This document shows positions 26,027-33,953 of a stretch of DNA of 40,932 nucleotides, piece by piece. Each line of letters opens with the position of its first letter. The stretch's first letter is position 1. Source of the stretch: Phycicoccus flavus (GTDB lineage Bacteria; Actinomycetota; Actinomycetes; Actinomycetales; Dermatophilaceae); NCBI RefSeq assembly GCF_004025965.2, contig NZ_SAYU02000040.1:1-40932 (forward strand). The letters run 5' to 3'. Position numbers and translations under genes: made by a program. The notes beneath the pieces were generated by a model. It saw nothing but the letters and a program-made list of their open reading frames with translations, ran no database searches and had not been told where the DNA came from.

Positions 26027-26457
26027 CAGGGCACCACCGTGACGGGGAGATGGGCGTGCTGGACCAGGCGGCTCGCGACCGAGCCGAAGACGGCCTCGCG
26101 CAGGCCGCCGTCGCCGGTGCGACCGACGACGATGTGGACCGCGGAGGCGTCGCCGGCGACGTCCACGATCGTGTCCGAGGGCTTGCCGTGCTTGACGAGC
26201 TCCTCGTGGGGGACCCCGCCCTTCTCGGCGATGTCCGCCATCGGGTCGAGGATCTGCTCGCGGGCCAGGGCGGTCTCGCGCTCCTTCTCCCCGGCCCGGT
26301 GCTCGTTCTCGCTGGGTGTCTGGAAGGAGTAGGGCGACCACGGCACGACGTGGACGAGGACCACCTTCCAGTCGTTGCGCTGCGCTCTCTCGACGGCGAA
26401 CTCCACCGCGCGGGTGGACGCGTCGCTGTTGTCGACACCGACGACGACTGTCTCCAT
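26026..26457 (-). CDS. universal stress protein (UspA domain)
   Basis: A 143-residue single Usp domain. It starts METVVVGVDNSDASTRAVEFA, and the ATP-binding motif G-2x-G-9x-G-S is complete in GRTGDGGLREAVFGSVASRL, so it should bind ATP. The central insertion (SFQTPSENEHRAGEKERE) is polar. The stop overlaps the ATG of the AGCS symporter gene, suggesting that the Usp protein regulates or protects that transporter; Usp domains fused or coupled to transporters are common. Possible -10 box TAGGCT on the minus strand at 26498-26503. Confidence 0.93.
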   Translation of the reverse strand: METVVVGVDNSDASTRAVEFAVERAQRNDWKVVLVHVVPWSPYSFQTPSENEHRAGEKERETALAREQILDPMADIAEKGGVPHEELVKHGKPSDTIVDVAGDASAVHIVVGRTGDGGLREAVFGSVASRLVQHAHLPVTVVP

Positions 26458-26525
26458 GATGCGGGCCTTCCGGTCCGGGATCGTGTGGTGGTCGGGGAGC
26501 CTAGCGGGGCGCTTGTCAAGGCGCC

Positions 26526-26546
26526 AGGGCGTGACGCCCTTAGGAT
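26526..26546 (+). promoter_or_regulatory. candidate operator and -10 box upstream of the lemA gene
   Basis: AGGGCGT-G-ACGCCCT (26526-26540) is a perfect odd palindrome. TAGGAT (26541-26546, TANNNT) follows directly, giving a leader of about 20 nt with the GAAGGAGGC ribosome-binding site. No good -35 is at normal spacing, so this may be an activator- or repressor-dependent promoter for the signalling operon. Confidence 0.4.
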
Positions 26547-26573
26547 TCGTTCAGCCTGACCGAAGGAGGCCCC

Positions 26574-27224
26574 GTGATCGTCGCGGTCGTCGTGCTCGTC
26601 GTCCTCGTCCTCGCCGTCCTCGGGTGGGGGGTCGTGACCTACAACCGGCTGGTCCGGCTGCGCAACCTCGTCGAGGAGGCCTGGCGGCAGATCGACGTCG
26701 AGCTCACCCGCCGGCACGACCTCGTCGGCAACCTCGTCGAGACCGTCAAGGGCTACGCGTCGCACGAGCGGACCACCCTCGAGGAGGTCGTCGCGGCGCG
26801 CTCCCGGGCCATGTCGCCGGGGCAGTCGCCGGCCGCCCAGGCCGAGAGCGAGACCGTTCTCGGGCAGGCGCTCGGCCGGCTGCTCGCGGTCGTCGAGGCC
26901 TACCCGGACCTCAAGGCGAACGAGAGCTTCCTCGCGCTGCAGACCGAGCTCGCCTCGACCGAGGACCGGATCGCCTCGGCGCGGCGCTACTACAACGCGA
27001 CGGTCCGCGACCTCAACACCACGGTCGAGACCGTCCCCTCGAACCTCGTCGCCGGGATGGCGGGGGTGCGGCGGGCGGAGTACTTCGAGGCGGAGGAGGC
27101 CTCCCGCACCGCGCCACGCGTCGACTTCGGCTCCGGGGGCGAGACGACGACCCCTCCGGGGACCTACCGTGGAGCCGAGCCGCCGACCCCACCCGGGGGA
27201 CCGGCGGAACCGGGGGGCGCCTGA
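26574..27224 (+). CDS. LemA-family membrane-anchored protein
   Basis: A 216-residue protein with one N-terminal helix (IVAVVVLVVLVLAVLGWGVV) and the LemA core: YNRLVRLRNLVEEAWRQIDVELTRRHDLVGNLVETVKGYASHE, then PDLKANESFLALQTELASTEDRIASARRYYNATVRDLNT. The helical bundle probably faces the outside or membrane surface; function is unknown in the family. The C-terminal 45 residues are Pro/Gly/Glu-rich. GTG start with a GAAGGAGG ribosome-binding site. It is the first gene in the row leading into TelA, 43 bp apart, so it may be the operon head. Confidence 0.9.
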   Translation: MIVAVVVLVVLVLAVLGWGVVTYNRLVRLRNLVEEAWRQIDVELTRRHDLVGNLVETVKGYASHERTTLEEVVAARSRAMSPGQSPAAQAESETVLGQALGRLLAVVEAYPDLKANESFLALQTELASTEDRIASARRYYNATVRDLNTTVETVPSNLVAGMAGVRRAEYFEAEEASRTAPRVDFGSGGETTTPPGTYRGAEPPTPPGGPAEPGGA

Positions 27225-27267
27225 CCGGCGTCGCACCGGCCCGACCCCGTGAGGAAGGTTGCCGCCC

Positions 27268-28503
27268 ATGAGCACCGACGACGCCGCGGCCGCAGCACCG
27301 GCCCCGCTCGCCCCGCCCCAGGACGTGCTGACCCTCAGCGCCCCCGCCCCGTCCCAGCCGGTGACGACGACCCAGGCCCCGCGGATGGCCCCGGCCGTCC
27401 AGGCCGACGCCGTCCCGGCGCTCGACGCCCGGGTCGACACCTTCATGGACGCCCTCACCGCCGCGGCCCCGCGCAGCCCCGAGTTCGCCCAGCAGGCGGA
27501 GGTCGTGCGCACGATGGGCGACGCCGACATCCGCAAGGCGGCCGAGACCTCCAACCGGCTCCTCCAGCAGCCGGTCCGGGCGCTGAAGGAGGGCGGCCTG
27601 GCCGAGGGGTCGACGGTGGGCCGCACCCTGCTGGAGCTGCGCCGCACCGTCGAGGACCTCGACCCCAGCCAGGTCACCGGCACCCGGCGGATCCTCGGGG
27701 TCATCCCGTGGGGGGACAAGGTCGTCGACTACTTCCGGCGCTACCAGAGCGCCCAGAGCCAGCTCGACGGCATCCTGCACAGCCTGCGCAGCGGCCAGGA
27801 CGAGCTGACCCGTGACAACGTCGCGCTGAACCTCGAGAAGACGAACCTCTGGGCCGCGATGGGGCGCCTGAACCAGTACGTCTACATCGCCGAGCGGCTC
27901 GACGAGCGGGTCTCGGCACGGGTGGCCGAGCTGGAGATGTCCGACCCCGACGCCGCCAAGGCGCTCAGCCAGGACGTCCTGTTCTACGTCCGGCAGAAGC
28001 ACCAGGACCTGCTGACCCAGCTGGCGGTCTCGATCCAGAGCTACCTGGCCATCGACATCGTCATGAAGAACAACGTCGAGCTCATCAAGGGCGTCGACCG
28101 GGCGACGACGACGACCGTCGGTGCCCTGCGGACGGCGGTCATCGTCGCGCAGGCCCTCGGCAACCAGAAGCTCGTCCTGGACCAGATCACGGCCCTCAAC
28201 CGCACGACGTCGGGTCTCATCGAGCGCACCTCGGAGATGATGCGCGACAACTCCGCCGCCATCCAGGAGCAGGCCGCCTCCTCCACCCTCGGGATGGACG
28301 AGCTCCAGGCCGCGTTCCGCAACATCTACGCGACGATGGACTCCATCGACGCCTTCAAGCTCCAGGCCCTGGACTCCATGGCGCAGACCATCGGCGTCCT
28401 CGAGACCGAGGTCGAGAAGTCCACGCAGTACCTCGCCCGCGTGCAGGCCCAGGACCAGCGGGGCGCGCAGGACCTGGACCTCGGGAACACCCCGGGTCGG
28501 TGA
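27268..28503 (+). CDS. toxic anion resistance protein (TelA/KlaA family)
   Basis: A 411-residue cytoplasmic helical protein. The first 65 residues are Pro/Ala-rich and variable. The TelA core starts near FMDALTAAAPRSPEF and includes GVIPWGDKVVDYFRRYQSAQSQLDGIL, DNVALNLEKTNLWAAMGRLNQYVYIAERLDE, and DVLFYVRQKHQDLLTQLAVSIQSYLAIDIVMKNNVELIKGVDRATTTT. Long heptad stretches suggest coiled coils. The family was named for tellurite resistance on plasmids; a biochemical activity is not known. GAGGAAGG precedes the ATG. The next gene follows after 6 nt, and TelA is the first of ten tightly packed genes. Confidence 0.92.
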   Translation: MSTDDAAAAAPAPLAPPQDVLTLSAPAPSQPVTTTQAPRMAPAVQADAVPALDARVDTFMDALTAAAPRSPEFAQQAEVVRTMGDADIRKAAETSNRLLQQPVRALKEGGLAEGSTVGRTLLELRRTVEDLDPSQVTGTRRILGVIPWGDKVVDYFRRYQSAQSQLDGILHSLRSGQDELTRDNVALNLEKTNLWAAMGRLNQYVYIAERLDERVSARVAELEMSDPDAAKALSQDVLFYVRQKHQDLLTQLAVSIQSYLAIDIVMKNNVELIKGVDRATTTTVGALRTAVIVAQALGNQKLVLDQITALNRTTSGLIERTSEMMRDNSAAIQEQAASSTLGMDELQAAFRNIYATMDSIDAFKLQALDSMAQTIGVLETEVEKSTQYLARVQAQDQRGAQDLDLGNTPGR

Positions 28504-28509
28504 TCCGGA

Positions 28510-29103
28510 GTGGGGCTTCGCGAGTGGCTGGCCGCTCGCTCGGGGGACGCGTCGTCGCCGGCGGCGCCGGCGCCGCCGGGTGACGCGGAGATCGTCGGCG
28601 CCCTCGACCGGCTGGCGACGATGCTCGACGAGGGGCACGCGCCGGCCCTGGTCCGCGCCCGGGTGACCCGCGTCGACCGTCTCATCCGCGCGATCCTGCC
28701 CCGCCTGCCCGACCTCGGGGTCGGCAGCGCCGACGGGTACGCGGTCGTCGCGACGGCCACCGACTACCTGCCGGGCACGGTCGGCGGCTACCTGCGCCTG
28801 CCGCGCGCGTGGGCCGACACCCGGCCCATCGAGAACGGTCGCAGCGCGCTGCTCGTCCTCGTCGACCAGCTGGACCTGCTGGCGGCGACGATGGAGCGGA
28901 TGCTGGACGCCGCGGTGCACGCCGACGCCCAGGCGCTCGTCGCCCACGGCCTCTTCCTCGAGAGCCGGTTCGGCGCGCCGGCGGCCGGCGGGGCGCTGGA
29001 CCTGCGGGCCCCGGCCACGCCCGGGGCGGCGGGCGGAACCGCGGACCCGGCGCCGGACGTCCCACCGGCCGCCCCCCGCACCGTCCTGGACCTGGAGCCG
29101 TGA
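28510..29103 (+). CDS. unknown protein between TelA and the AAA ATPase
   Basis: A 197-residue protein I do not recognise. The core, about residues 25-155, is helical: DAEIVGALDRLATMLDEG, VTRVDRLIRAILPRLPDLG, VVATATDYLPGTVGGYLRLP, and ALLVLVDQLDLLAATMERMLDAAVHADAQALVAHGLFLESRFG. The tail (about 157-197) is Ala/Pro/Gly-rich. A YLP-type motif with helices around it is reminiscent of XpaC-like proteins, which neighbour TelA in Bacillus, but this is speculative. GTG start. Its stop overlaps the next ATG by one base (TGATG). Its place in a coupled operon marks it as a component of the TelA/PknG module. Confidence 0.7.
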   Translation: MGLREWLAARSGDASSPAAPAPPGDAEIVGALDRLATMLDEGHAPALVRARVTRVDRLIRAILPRLPDLGVGSADGYAVVATATDYLPGTVGGYLRLPRAWADTRPIENGRSALLVLVDQLDLLAATMERMLDAAVHADAQALVAHGLFLESRFGAPAAGGALDLRAPATPGAAGGTADPAPDVPPAAPRTVLDLEP

Positions 29104-30527
29104 TGACCCTCGACCCGCAGCCGCCGCTCGCCGCGGCCCTGGCGGCGCTGGCCACGGCCGCCGAGCGCGCCGGACTCGACGTCGCCGCCGCGCGTGCGGA
29201 GGGCGAGGCGCTGGCGGCCACGGTGGCCGAGGCCGCGCGCGGCGCCTTCGTCGACTGGGCCGCCGCCACCGACCCCCGCCGCGGCGCCGAGGACTTCGCC
29301 CGCGCCGCCTCCCGCGGACGCCGCTGGCGGGCCGCGCCCACCCCGCTGCTCAGCGGCCTGGCCGGCACCTCGCGCCCGCTGGCCGAGGCCTACGGCCGGG
29401 CCCTGGCCGCCGTCTGCGCGGCCGCCACCGGGCTCGGCGAGCCGACGCCTCGGGTCGTCGGCAACGCCGCCACCGCCACCGGGGCGCAGCTCGCGGCCCT
29501 CGGCAAGGCGCCGGCCGGCCCCGTCGAGCGGCCGGGCGGTCTCGACCTCGACGGGCTCGACGACTGGGCCGCCGGCGCCTTCCCCGGGCTGGGAGCCGCG
29601 ACCGGTCCGGGTCCCGTGCCGACCGGGGACCCCCGTCCGGAGGGGCCGGTGCTGCCGTCCGCCACCACCGCCGCCCACCCCGCCGAGCCGCCGCCGGCCG
29701 AGGAGGCCGCGCCGGCCCGCAGCCTCGAGGAGCTGCTCGCCGAGCTCGACGGGCTCATCGGGCTGGCCGAGGTCAAGGCCGAGATCCACCGGCAGGTCGC
29801 CGTGCTGCGCATCGAGGGCAAGCGCGAGACCGCCGGGCTGCGCACGCCGTCCCTGACCCGCCACCTCGTCTTCACCGGCAACCCGGGCACCGGCAAGACG
29901 ACCGTCGCGCGCCTGGTCGCGGGCATCTACCGCGCGCTGGGGCTGCTGTCGTCCGGACAGCTCGTCGAGGTCGACCGCAGCGAGCTCGTCGCCGGCTACG
30001 TCGGGCAGACCGCGCTCAAGACCGCCGAGGTCGTCGCGTCCGCCGACGGCGGGGTGCTCTTCGTCGACGAGGCCTACAGCCTGGCCGGCGACCAGTACGG
30101 CACCGAGGCCGTCGACACCCTCGTCAAGGAGATGGAGGACCGGCGAGACGACCTCGTCGTCGTCGTGGCCGGCTACCCGCTGCCGATGGCCGTCTTCGTC
30201 GCCCAGAACCCGGGGCTGGAGAGCCGCTTCCGCACGACGATCGAGTTCGCCGACTACAGCGACGACGAGCTCGTCGCCATCTTCCGGCTGCTCGCCGGCA
30301 ACGCCGACTACGACGTGAGCGACGCCGTCGAGCAGCGCTTGCGCACCCTGCTGGCCGCCACCCCCCGCGGCCAGTCCTTCGGCAACGGGCGCTTCGCCCG
30401 CAACGTCCTGGAGGGCGCCATCGGCCGGCACGCCTGGCGGCTGCGCGAGGTGGACGAGCCGACCGTCGAGGCGCTGCGGGGGCTGGACCCCGACGACCTC
30501 GTCGTCCCCGAGGAGGCCGCACCGTGA
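29103..30527 (+). CDS. AAA+ ATPase of the CbxX/SpoVK type
   Basis: A 474-residue protein. The first 215 residues are Ala-rich and helical, then a Pro-rich linker. The AAA module follows: LDGLIGLAEVKAEIHRQV, Walker A GNPGTGKTT (259-267), GYVGQTALKT, Walker B GGVLFVDEAYSL with Asp322-Glu323, and DQYGTEAVDTLVKEMEDRRDDLVVVVAGY. This is the CbxX/CfqX/SpoVK branch, as in Rubisco activase CbbX and type VII secretion EccA. No Rubisco or ESX genes are near, so it is probably a remodelling ATPase of the signalling operon. ATG overlaps the previous stop; it overlaps the next gene by 4 nt. Confidence 0.9.
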   Translation: MTLDPQPPLAAALAALATAAERAGLDVAAARAEGEALAATVAEAARGAFVDWAAATDPRRGAEDFARAASRGRRWRAAPTPLLSGLAGTSRPLAEAYGRALAAVCAAATGLGEPTPRVVGNAATATGAQLAALGKAPAGPVERPGGLDLDGLDDWAAGAFPGLGAATGPGPVPTGDPRPEGPVLPSATTAAHPAEPPPAEEAAPARSLEELLAELDGLIGLAEVKAEIHRQVAVLRIEGKRETAGLRTPSLTRHLVFTGNPGTGKTTVARLVAGIYRALGLLSSGQLVEVDRSELVAGYVGQTALKTAEVVASADGGVLFVDEAYSLAGDQYGTEAVDTLVKEMEDRRDDLVVVVAGYPLPMAVFVAQNPGLESRFRTTIEFADYSDDELVAIFRLLAGNADYDVSDAVEQRLRTLLAATPRGQSFGNGRFARNVLEGAIGRHAWRLREVDEPTVEALRGLDPDDLVVPEEAAP

Positions 30528-31840
30528 CGCAGCAGACCGCCCCGGCCCCGACGGCCGGCACGGCGCCGGCCCCACCCGCCCCGCAGGGTCGGCACGCGTC
30601 GACGCCGACCGTTCCCCGGGGCGTGGCGCTCCTGGGTCCGCTGACGATGGGGTCCACCCCGGCCGCCCTCGTCCGGCTGCGGGCGCTGTCCGCCGCCGTC
30701 GTGCTCCTCGCCACGGCGCTGTCGGCGCTCCTCCTCGTCCTCGGCTGGACCGCCAACCGGGCGGCGGCCGCCGACACCGAACAGCTCATCCGGGCCCAGT
30801 CGGTGAAGACCGACCTGCTGCGGGCCGACGCGCTGGCCACCAACGCCTTCCTCGTCGGCGGCCAGGAGAGCCCGGCCTCCCGGGCCGCCTACGACGACGC
30901 GCTCACCTCCGTCACCGAGACGATCGCCGCGGCCGCGCGGGCGCAGCCCGCCGACCAGCAGGTGCTGGCCCGGCTCAACGCCGACGTCCTCGACTACGCC
31001 TCGACGATGGAGCTGGCCCGGGCCAACAACCGGCAGGGACTGCCGGTGGGCAGCGCCTACCTGCGCGACGCCAGCGGCATGCTGCGCTCGGACCTCCTCC
31101 CCCTCACGGACGCCCTCGTCACGGCCAACTCCGACCGGGCCGAGGGTGCGATGGGGGGCCAGCACCCGGTGCTGCTCGTCCTCGTGGCCCTGGTGCCGCT
31201 CGCGGTGCTCCTCGTGGTCAACCAGTGGCTCGCGGGGCGGTTCCGCCGCGGCGTCAACGTGGGGCTCGCCGTGGCGGCCCTCGCGGTCGTCGCGGCCACG
31301 GTCGCCGCCGTCGCGGTGGCCGGTACCCGGGCCTCCGACAACACGGTGGTCCGCCAGAACTCCTACGCCACCGTCGTCGACGGCGCCGACGCCCGCACCG
31401 CCGGCAACGACGCGAAGTCCGACGAGAGCCTGCGGCTCATCGCGCGCGGCTCCGGCCAGTCCTTCGAGGACGCCTGGACCGCCGCCGCGGCCCGGGTCGA
31501 CACCTCGCTGCAGGCCGCGGGTGACGCCACGGCCCAGGAAGCCTGGCAGCGCTACCGCGAGCGGCACGCCGAGATCGTCGACCTCGACCAGAGAGGGAAC
31601 TGGGACGAGGCCGTGCGGCTCGCCACCGGCGGGAGGCCCGACAGCGCCACCGCCGCCTTCGCCGAGTTCGACTCGGCCATCGCCACGCTCGTCTCCCAGG
31701 CGTCCGGGGACGCCACGGCCGCGCTGCGCGGCGGTACCTGGCAGCTGCTCGGGGCGGCCGTCGTCTGGGTCCTCCTCGGTCTCGCCGCGGCCGCGTCCGC
31801 GTGGCGAGGCCTCACCGTCCGGCTCCGGGAGTACGCATGA
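30524..31840 (+). CDS. glnX: GlnX-like four-helix membrane sensor
   Basis: A 438-residue protein with about four membrane helices: LRALSAAVVLLATALSALLLVLGW near 54-76, HPVLLVLVALVPLAVLLVVN near 216-236, VGLAVAALAVVAATVAAVAV near 246-265 and LLGAAVVWVLLGLAAAASAW near 407-427. Between helices 1-2 and 3-4 lie two helical extracytoplasmic regions of about 140 residues, like chemoreceptor sensor domains. This matches GlnX (Rv0412c) of mycobacteria, which links the external binding protein GlnH to the kinase PknG. The following gene is the GlnH-like protein and PknG follows two genes later, so orthology is well supported by context. GTG start, 4-nt overlap. Confidence 0.85.
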   Translation: MTQQTAPAPTAGTAPAPPAPQGRHASTPTVPRGVALLGPLTMGSTPAALVRLRALSAAVVLLATALSALLLVLGWTANRAAAADTEQLIRAQSVKTDLLRADALATNAFLVGGQESPASRAAYDDALTSVTETIAAAARAQPADQQVLARLNADVLDYASTMELARANNRQGLPVGSAYLRDASGMLRSDLLPLTDALVTANSDRAEGAMGGQHPVLLVLVALVPLAVLLVVNQWLAGRFRRGVNVGLAVAALAVVAATVAAVAVAGTRASDNTVVRQNSYATVVDGADARTAGNDAKSDESLRLIARGSGQSFEDAWTAAAARVDTSLQAAGDATAQEAWQRYRERHAEIVDLDQRGNWDEAVRLATGGRPDSATAAFAEFDSAIATLVSQASGDATAALRGGTWQLLGAAVVWVLLGLAAAASAWRGLTVRLREYA

Positions 31841-32805
31841 GAACCCGCCGGCTCACCGCCGTCCTGGTCGCCGTCGCCGCGCTCGTCGCGGGCTGCGGCT
31901 ACGCCCCGACGCCCCTTCCGGCCCCGCCGACCCCGTCGGCGATGTCCGGCGGCAGCACCGCGGCGCCGAGCCAGGCGCCGCAGTGCGACGACGCCCTGCA
32001 GTCCTACGCCCCGCAGGGGGCGGTGCCGGCGCCCGGGAGGATGCCCTCCGGTTCGACGATGAAGACGATCCAGGACCGCGGGCGTCTCGTGGCCGGGGTG
32101 TCCGCCGACACCTACCTCTTCGCCTCCCGCAACCCGCTGTCCGGGCGCATCGAGGGCTTCGACATCGACCTCGTCGACGCCGTCGCGGCCGCGATCTTCG
32201 GGACCGCGAAGGGGCACGTCCAGCTGCGGGTCATCACCGCGGCGGACCGCCTCCCGCTGCTCGAGTCCGGCGAGGTCGACGTCGTCGTCCGCACGATGAC
32301 GATCACCTGCGACCGCTGGACCCGGATCGCGTTCTCCGGCGAGTACTACCGCGCAGGCCAGAAGCTGCTCGTCAAGGAGGGCTCCGACGTCACCGGCCTG
32401 GCCGACCTGGCCGGGGTGCGGGTCTGCGCGCCCAGCGGAACCTCGAGCCTGAGCACGCTGCGGGCCCGGGCGCCGCAGGCGGTCGCCGTCCCGGCCGCGA
32501 ACCACACCGGTTGCCTCGCGCTCTTCCAGCAGGGCGAGGTCGACGCCATCACCGGCGACGACACGGTCCTGGCCGGGCTCGCCGCGCAGGACCCCTACGC
32601 GACGGTGGTCGGCGACGCCTTCACCGCCGAGCCGTACGGCATCGGCGTCAACGCCGACCGGGTCGACCTCGTCCGCTTCGTCAACGGCGTGCTCGAGACG
32701 CGGCGCACCGACGGCAGCTGGACCGCGGACTACGACCGCTGGCTCGCCGACACCCTCGGCCCGGCGCCGAAGCCCCCGGTGCTGCGGTACGGACGGACCC
32801 GGTGA
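31837..32805 (+). CDS. glnH: GlnH-like substrate-binding lipoprotein
   Basis: A 322-residue extracytoplasmic solute-binding protein of the amino-acid (family 3) type. The lipobox LVAGC puts the lipidated Cys at residue 20. After a Pro/Ser linker the binding fold has GRLVAGVSADTYLFASRNPLSGRIEGFDIDLVDAVA, ESGEVDVVVRTMTITCDRWTRIAFSGEYYRAGQKLLV, and GDAFTAEPYGIGVNADRVDLVRFVNGVLE. No permease or ABC ATPase gene is near, so it is probably a sensor rather than a transporter. In mycobacteria GlnH binds Asp, Asn or Glu and signals through GlnX to PknG. It overlaps the previous gene by 4 nt (ATGA) and the next by 4 nt. Confidence 0.88.
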   Translation: MRTRRLTAVLVAVAALVAGCGYAPTPLPAPPTPSAMSGGSTAAPSQAPQCDDALQSYAPQGAVPAPGRMPSGSTMKTIQDRGRLVAGVSADTYLFASRNPLSGRIEGFDIDLVDAVAAAIFGTAKGHVQLRVITAADRLPLLESGEVDVVVRTMTITCDRWTRIAFSGEYYRAGQKLLVKEGSDVTGLADLAGVRVCAPSGTSSLSTLRARAPQAVAVPAANHTGCLALFQQGEVDAITGDDTVLAGLAAQDPYATVVGDAFTAEPYGIGVNADRVDLVRFVNGVLETRRTDGSWTADYDRWLADTLGPAPKPPVLRYGRTR

Positions 32806-33953
32806 GCGGCGCCACCGCCCCCCTCGCTCCCGGGCGCCTCGGGCAGCCGCTGGAGCCGGCCGCGGCACAGACCTACCTCGCGGCGCTGGAGGAGTGGCTG
32901 CGGCTGCGGCGGGCCGAGCTGGACGAGATCGACGCCGCGGCGCTCGCCGCGCAGCGGGCCGACGAGCTGACCCACGACCTCACCCTGTCCATGGCGCTGT
33001 GGAAGGCGGCGTCCGACCGCCACCAGCTGCTCGTCGCCACCTGGGACGGCGGCCGCGTCGGCGCCACCGAGCGCGACCGGCTGTCGGTGCTCGTCTGGGG
33101 CCAGCTGCAGGAGCGCGGCGTCGCGGGCGGTGGGGGACTGGCCCTGTCGCTGCCCGAGGCCTGCCGGCTCTCCGACGCCCTGGCCGGCGAGCTGCGCAGC
33201 CGGCTGGCGCTCGACCCCGCCGCCGACGCCCACGCCCGGCGGGTCTCGGACCTGCGGGTCGCCCTGGACCGGCTGCGCGACCAGGTGGCCCTCGAACCGG
33301 TGGAGTCCCGTCCCGCTGCGCAGCGCACCCTGGACGCCCTCGTGGAGCGCACCGAGGCCGTCGCCGAGCGGGCCCGTCGCGGCGGGGACGTCGGCGGGCT
33401 GCTCGGTCCGCTGGAGAACGACGCCGCGCGCGTCGAGCGCGACCTCATCGTCGGGGGAGCGCAGCGCCGCTCGGCCCGCGAGCAGGTGGCCCGGGCCGCC
33501 GAGCAGCTGGCCGGGCTCGAGGCCCGGCAGGGCGCCCTGGCCCAGCTGGCCCGCCAGGCCGTCGGCACGGTCTCGCCCGCCCCGCGGCACGCCGTGCCGG
33601 ACGTGTCGATGCTCGGCCCCGTCCCGTCGGCCGAGTCCGACCTCACCGCGTACCTGGCCCGGCTCGAGCGGGTCGACGCCGCGATGTCGCTGGCGCAGAG
33701 CCGGTACGCCGCGGCCGTCGCCGAGCGCGACGAGCTCGTCTCGCGGCTCGACGGCTACGCCGCCAAGGCGTCGGCGGTCGGCGTCGGCCACCTGCCCGAC
33801 GTCGTCGGCGCGGAGCGGACGGCCCGCGAGGTCCTGGACCGGCGGCCGGCGCCCATCCCCGTCGCCCACCGGCTCGTCGAGGCGTTCCAGGCCTGGGTCG
33901 ACTGGTCGGCCACCGAGGGCGCGGCCCGAGCGGACACGGAGGACCCGGCATGA
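32802..33953 (+). CDS. unknown coiled-coil protein in the PknG operon
   Basis: A 383-residue protein with no family I can name. It is strongly helical and rich in Ala, Arg, Leu and Glu, with heptad runs such as RLRDQVALEP, AVAERARRGG, VARAAEQLAGLEARQGALAQLARQA and LVSRLDGYAAKA. There is no signal peptide and no membrane helix. The N-terminal part begins YLAALEEWLRLRRAELDEIDAAALAAQRADELTHDL. Overlaps of 4 nt at both ends place it firmly between glnH and pknG, where mycobacteria have nothing. A scaffold between GlnX and PknG is possible but is inference. Confidence 0.72.
   Translation: MSGATAPLAPGRLGQPLEPAAAQTYLAALEEWLRLRRAELDEIDAAALAAQRADELTHDLTLSMALWKAASDRHQLLVATWDGGRVGATERDRLSVLVWGQLQERGVAGGGGLALSLPEACRLSDALAGELRSRLALDPAADAHARRVSDLRVALDRLRDQVALEPVESRPAAQRTLDALVERTEAVAERARRGGDVGGLLGPLENDAARVERDLIVGGAQRRSAREQVARAAEQLAGLEARQGALAQLARQAVGTVSPAPRHAVPDVSMLGPVPSAESDLTAYLARLERVDAAMSLAQSRYAAAVAERDELVSRLDGYAAKASAVGVGHLPDVVGAERTAREVLDRRPAPIPVAHRLVEAFQAWVDWSATEGAARADTEDPA

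Noticed and set aside
29103-30527. AAA ATPase as CbbX Rubisco activase or type VII secretion EccA
   Set aside because: There are no Rubisco or ESX genes nearby; the AAA domain alone does not separate these.
31146-32801. long plus-strand extension upstream of the coiled-coil gene
   Set aside because: It overlaps glnX and glnH in another frame; the GTG at 32802 with GTGA coupling explains the gene.
31837-32805. amino-acid ABC importer operon
   Set aside because: No permease or ATPase gene lies in the operon.
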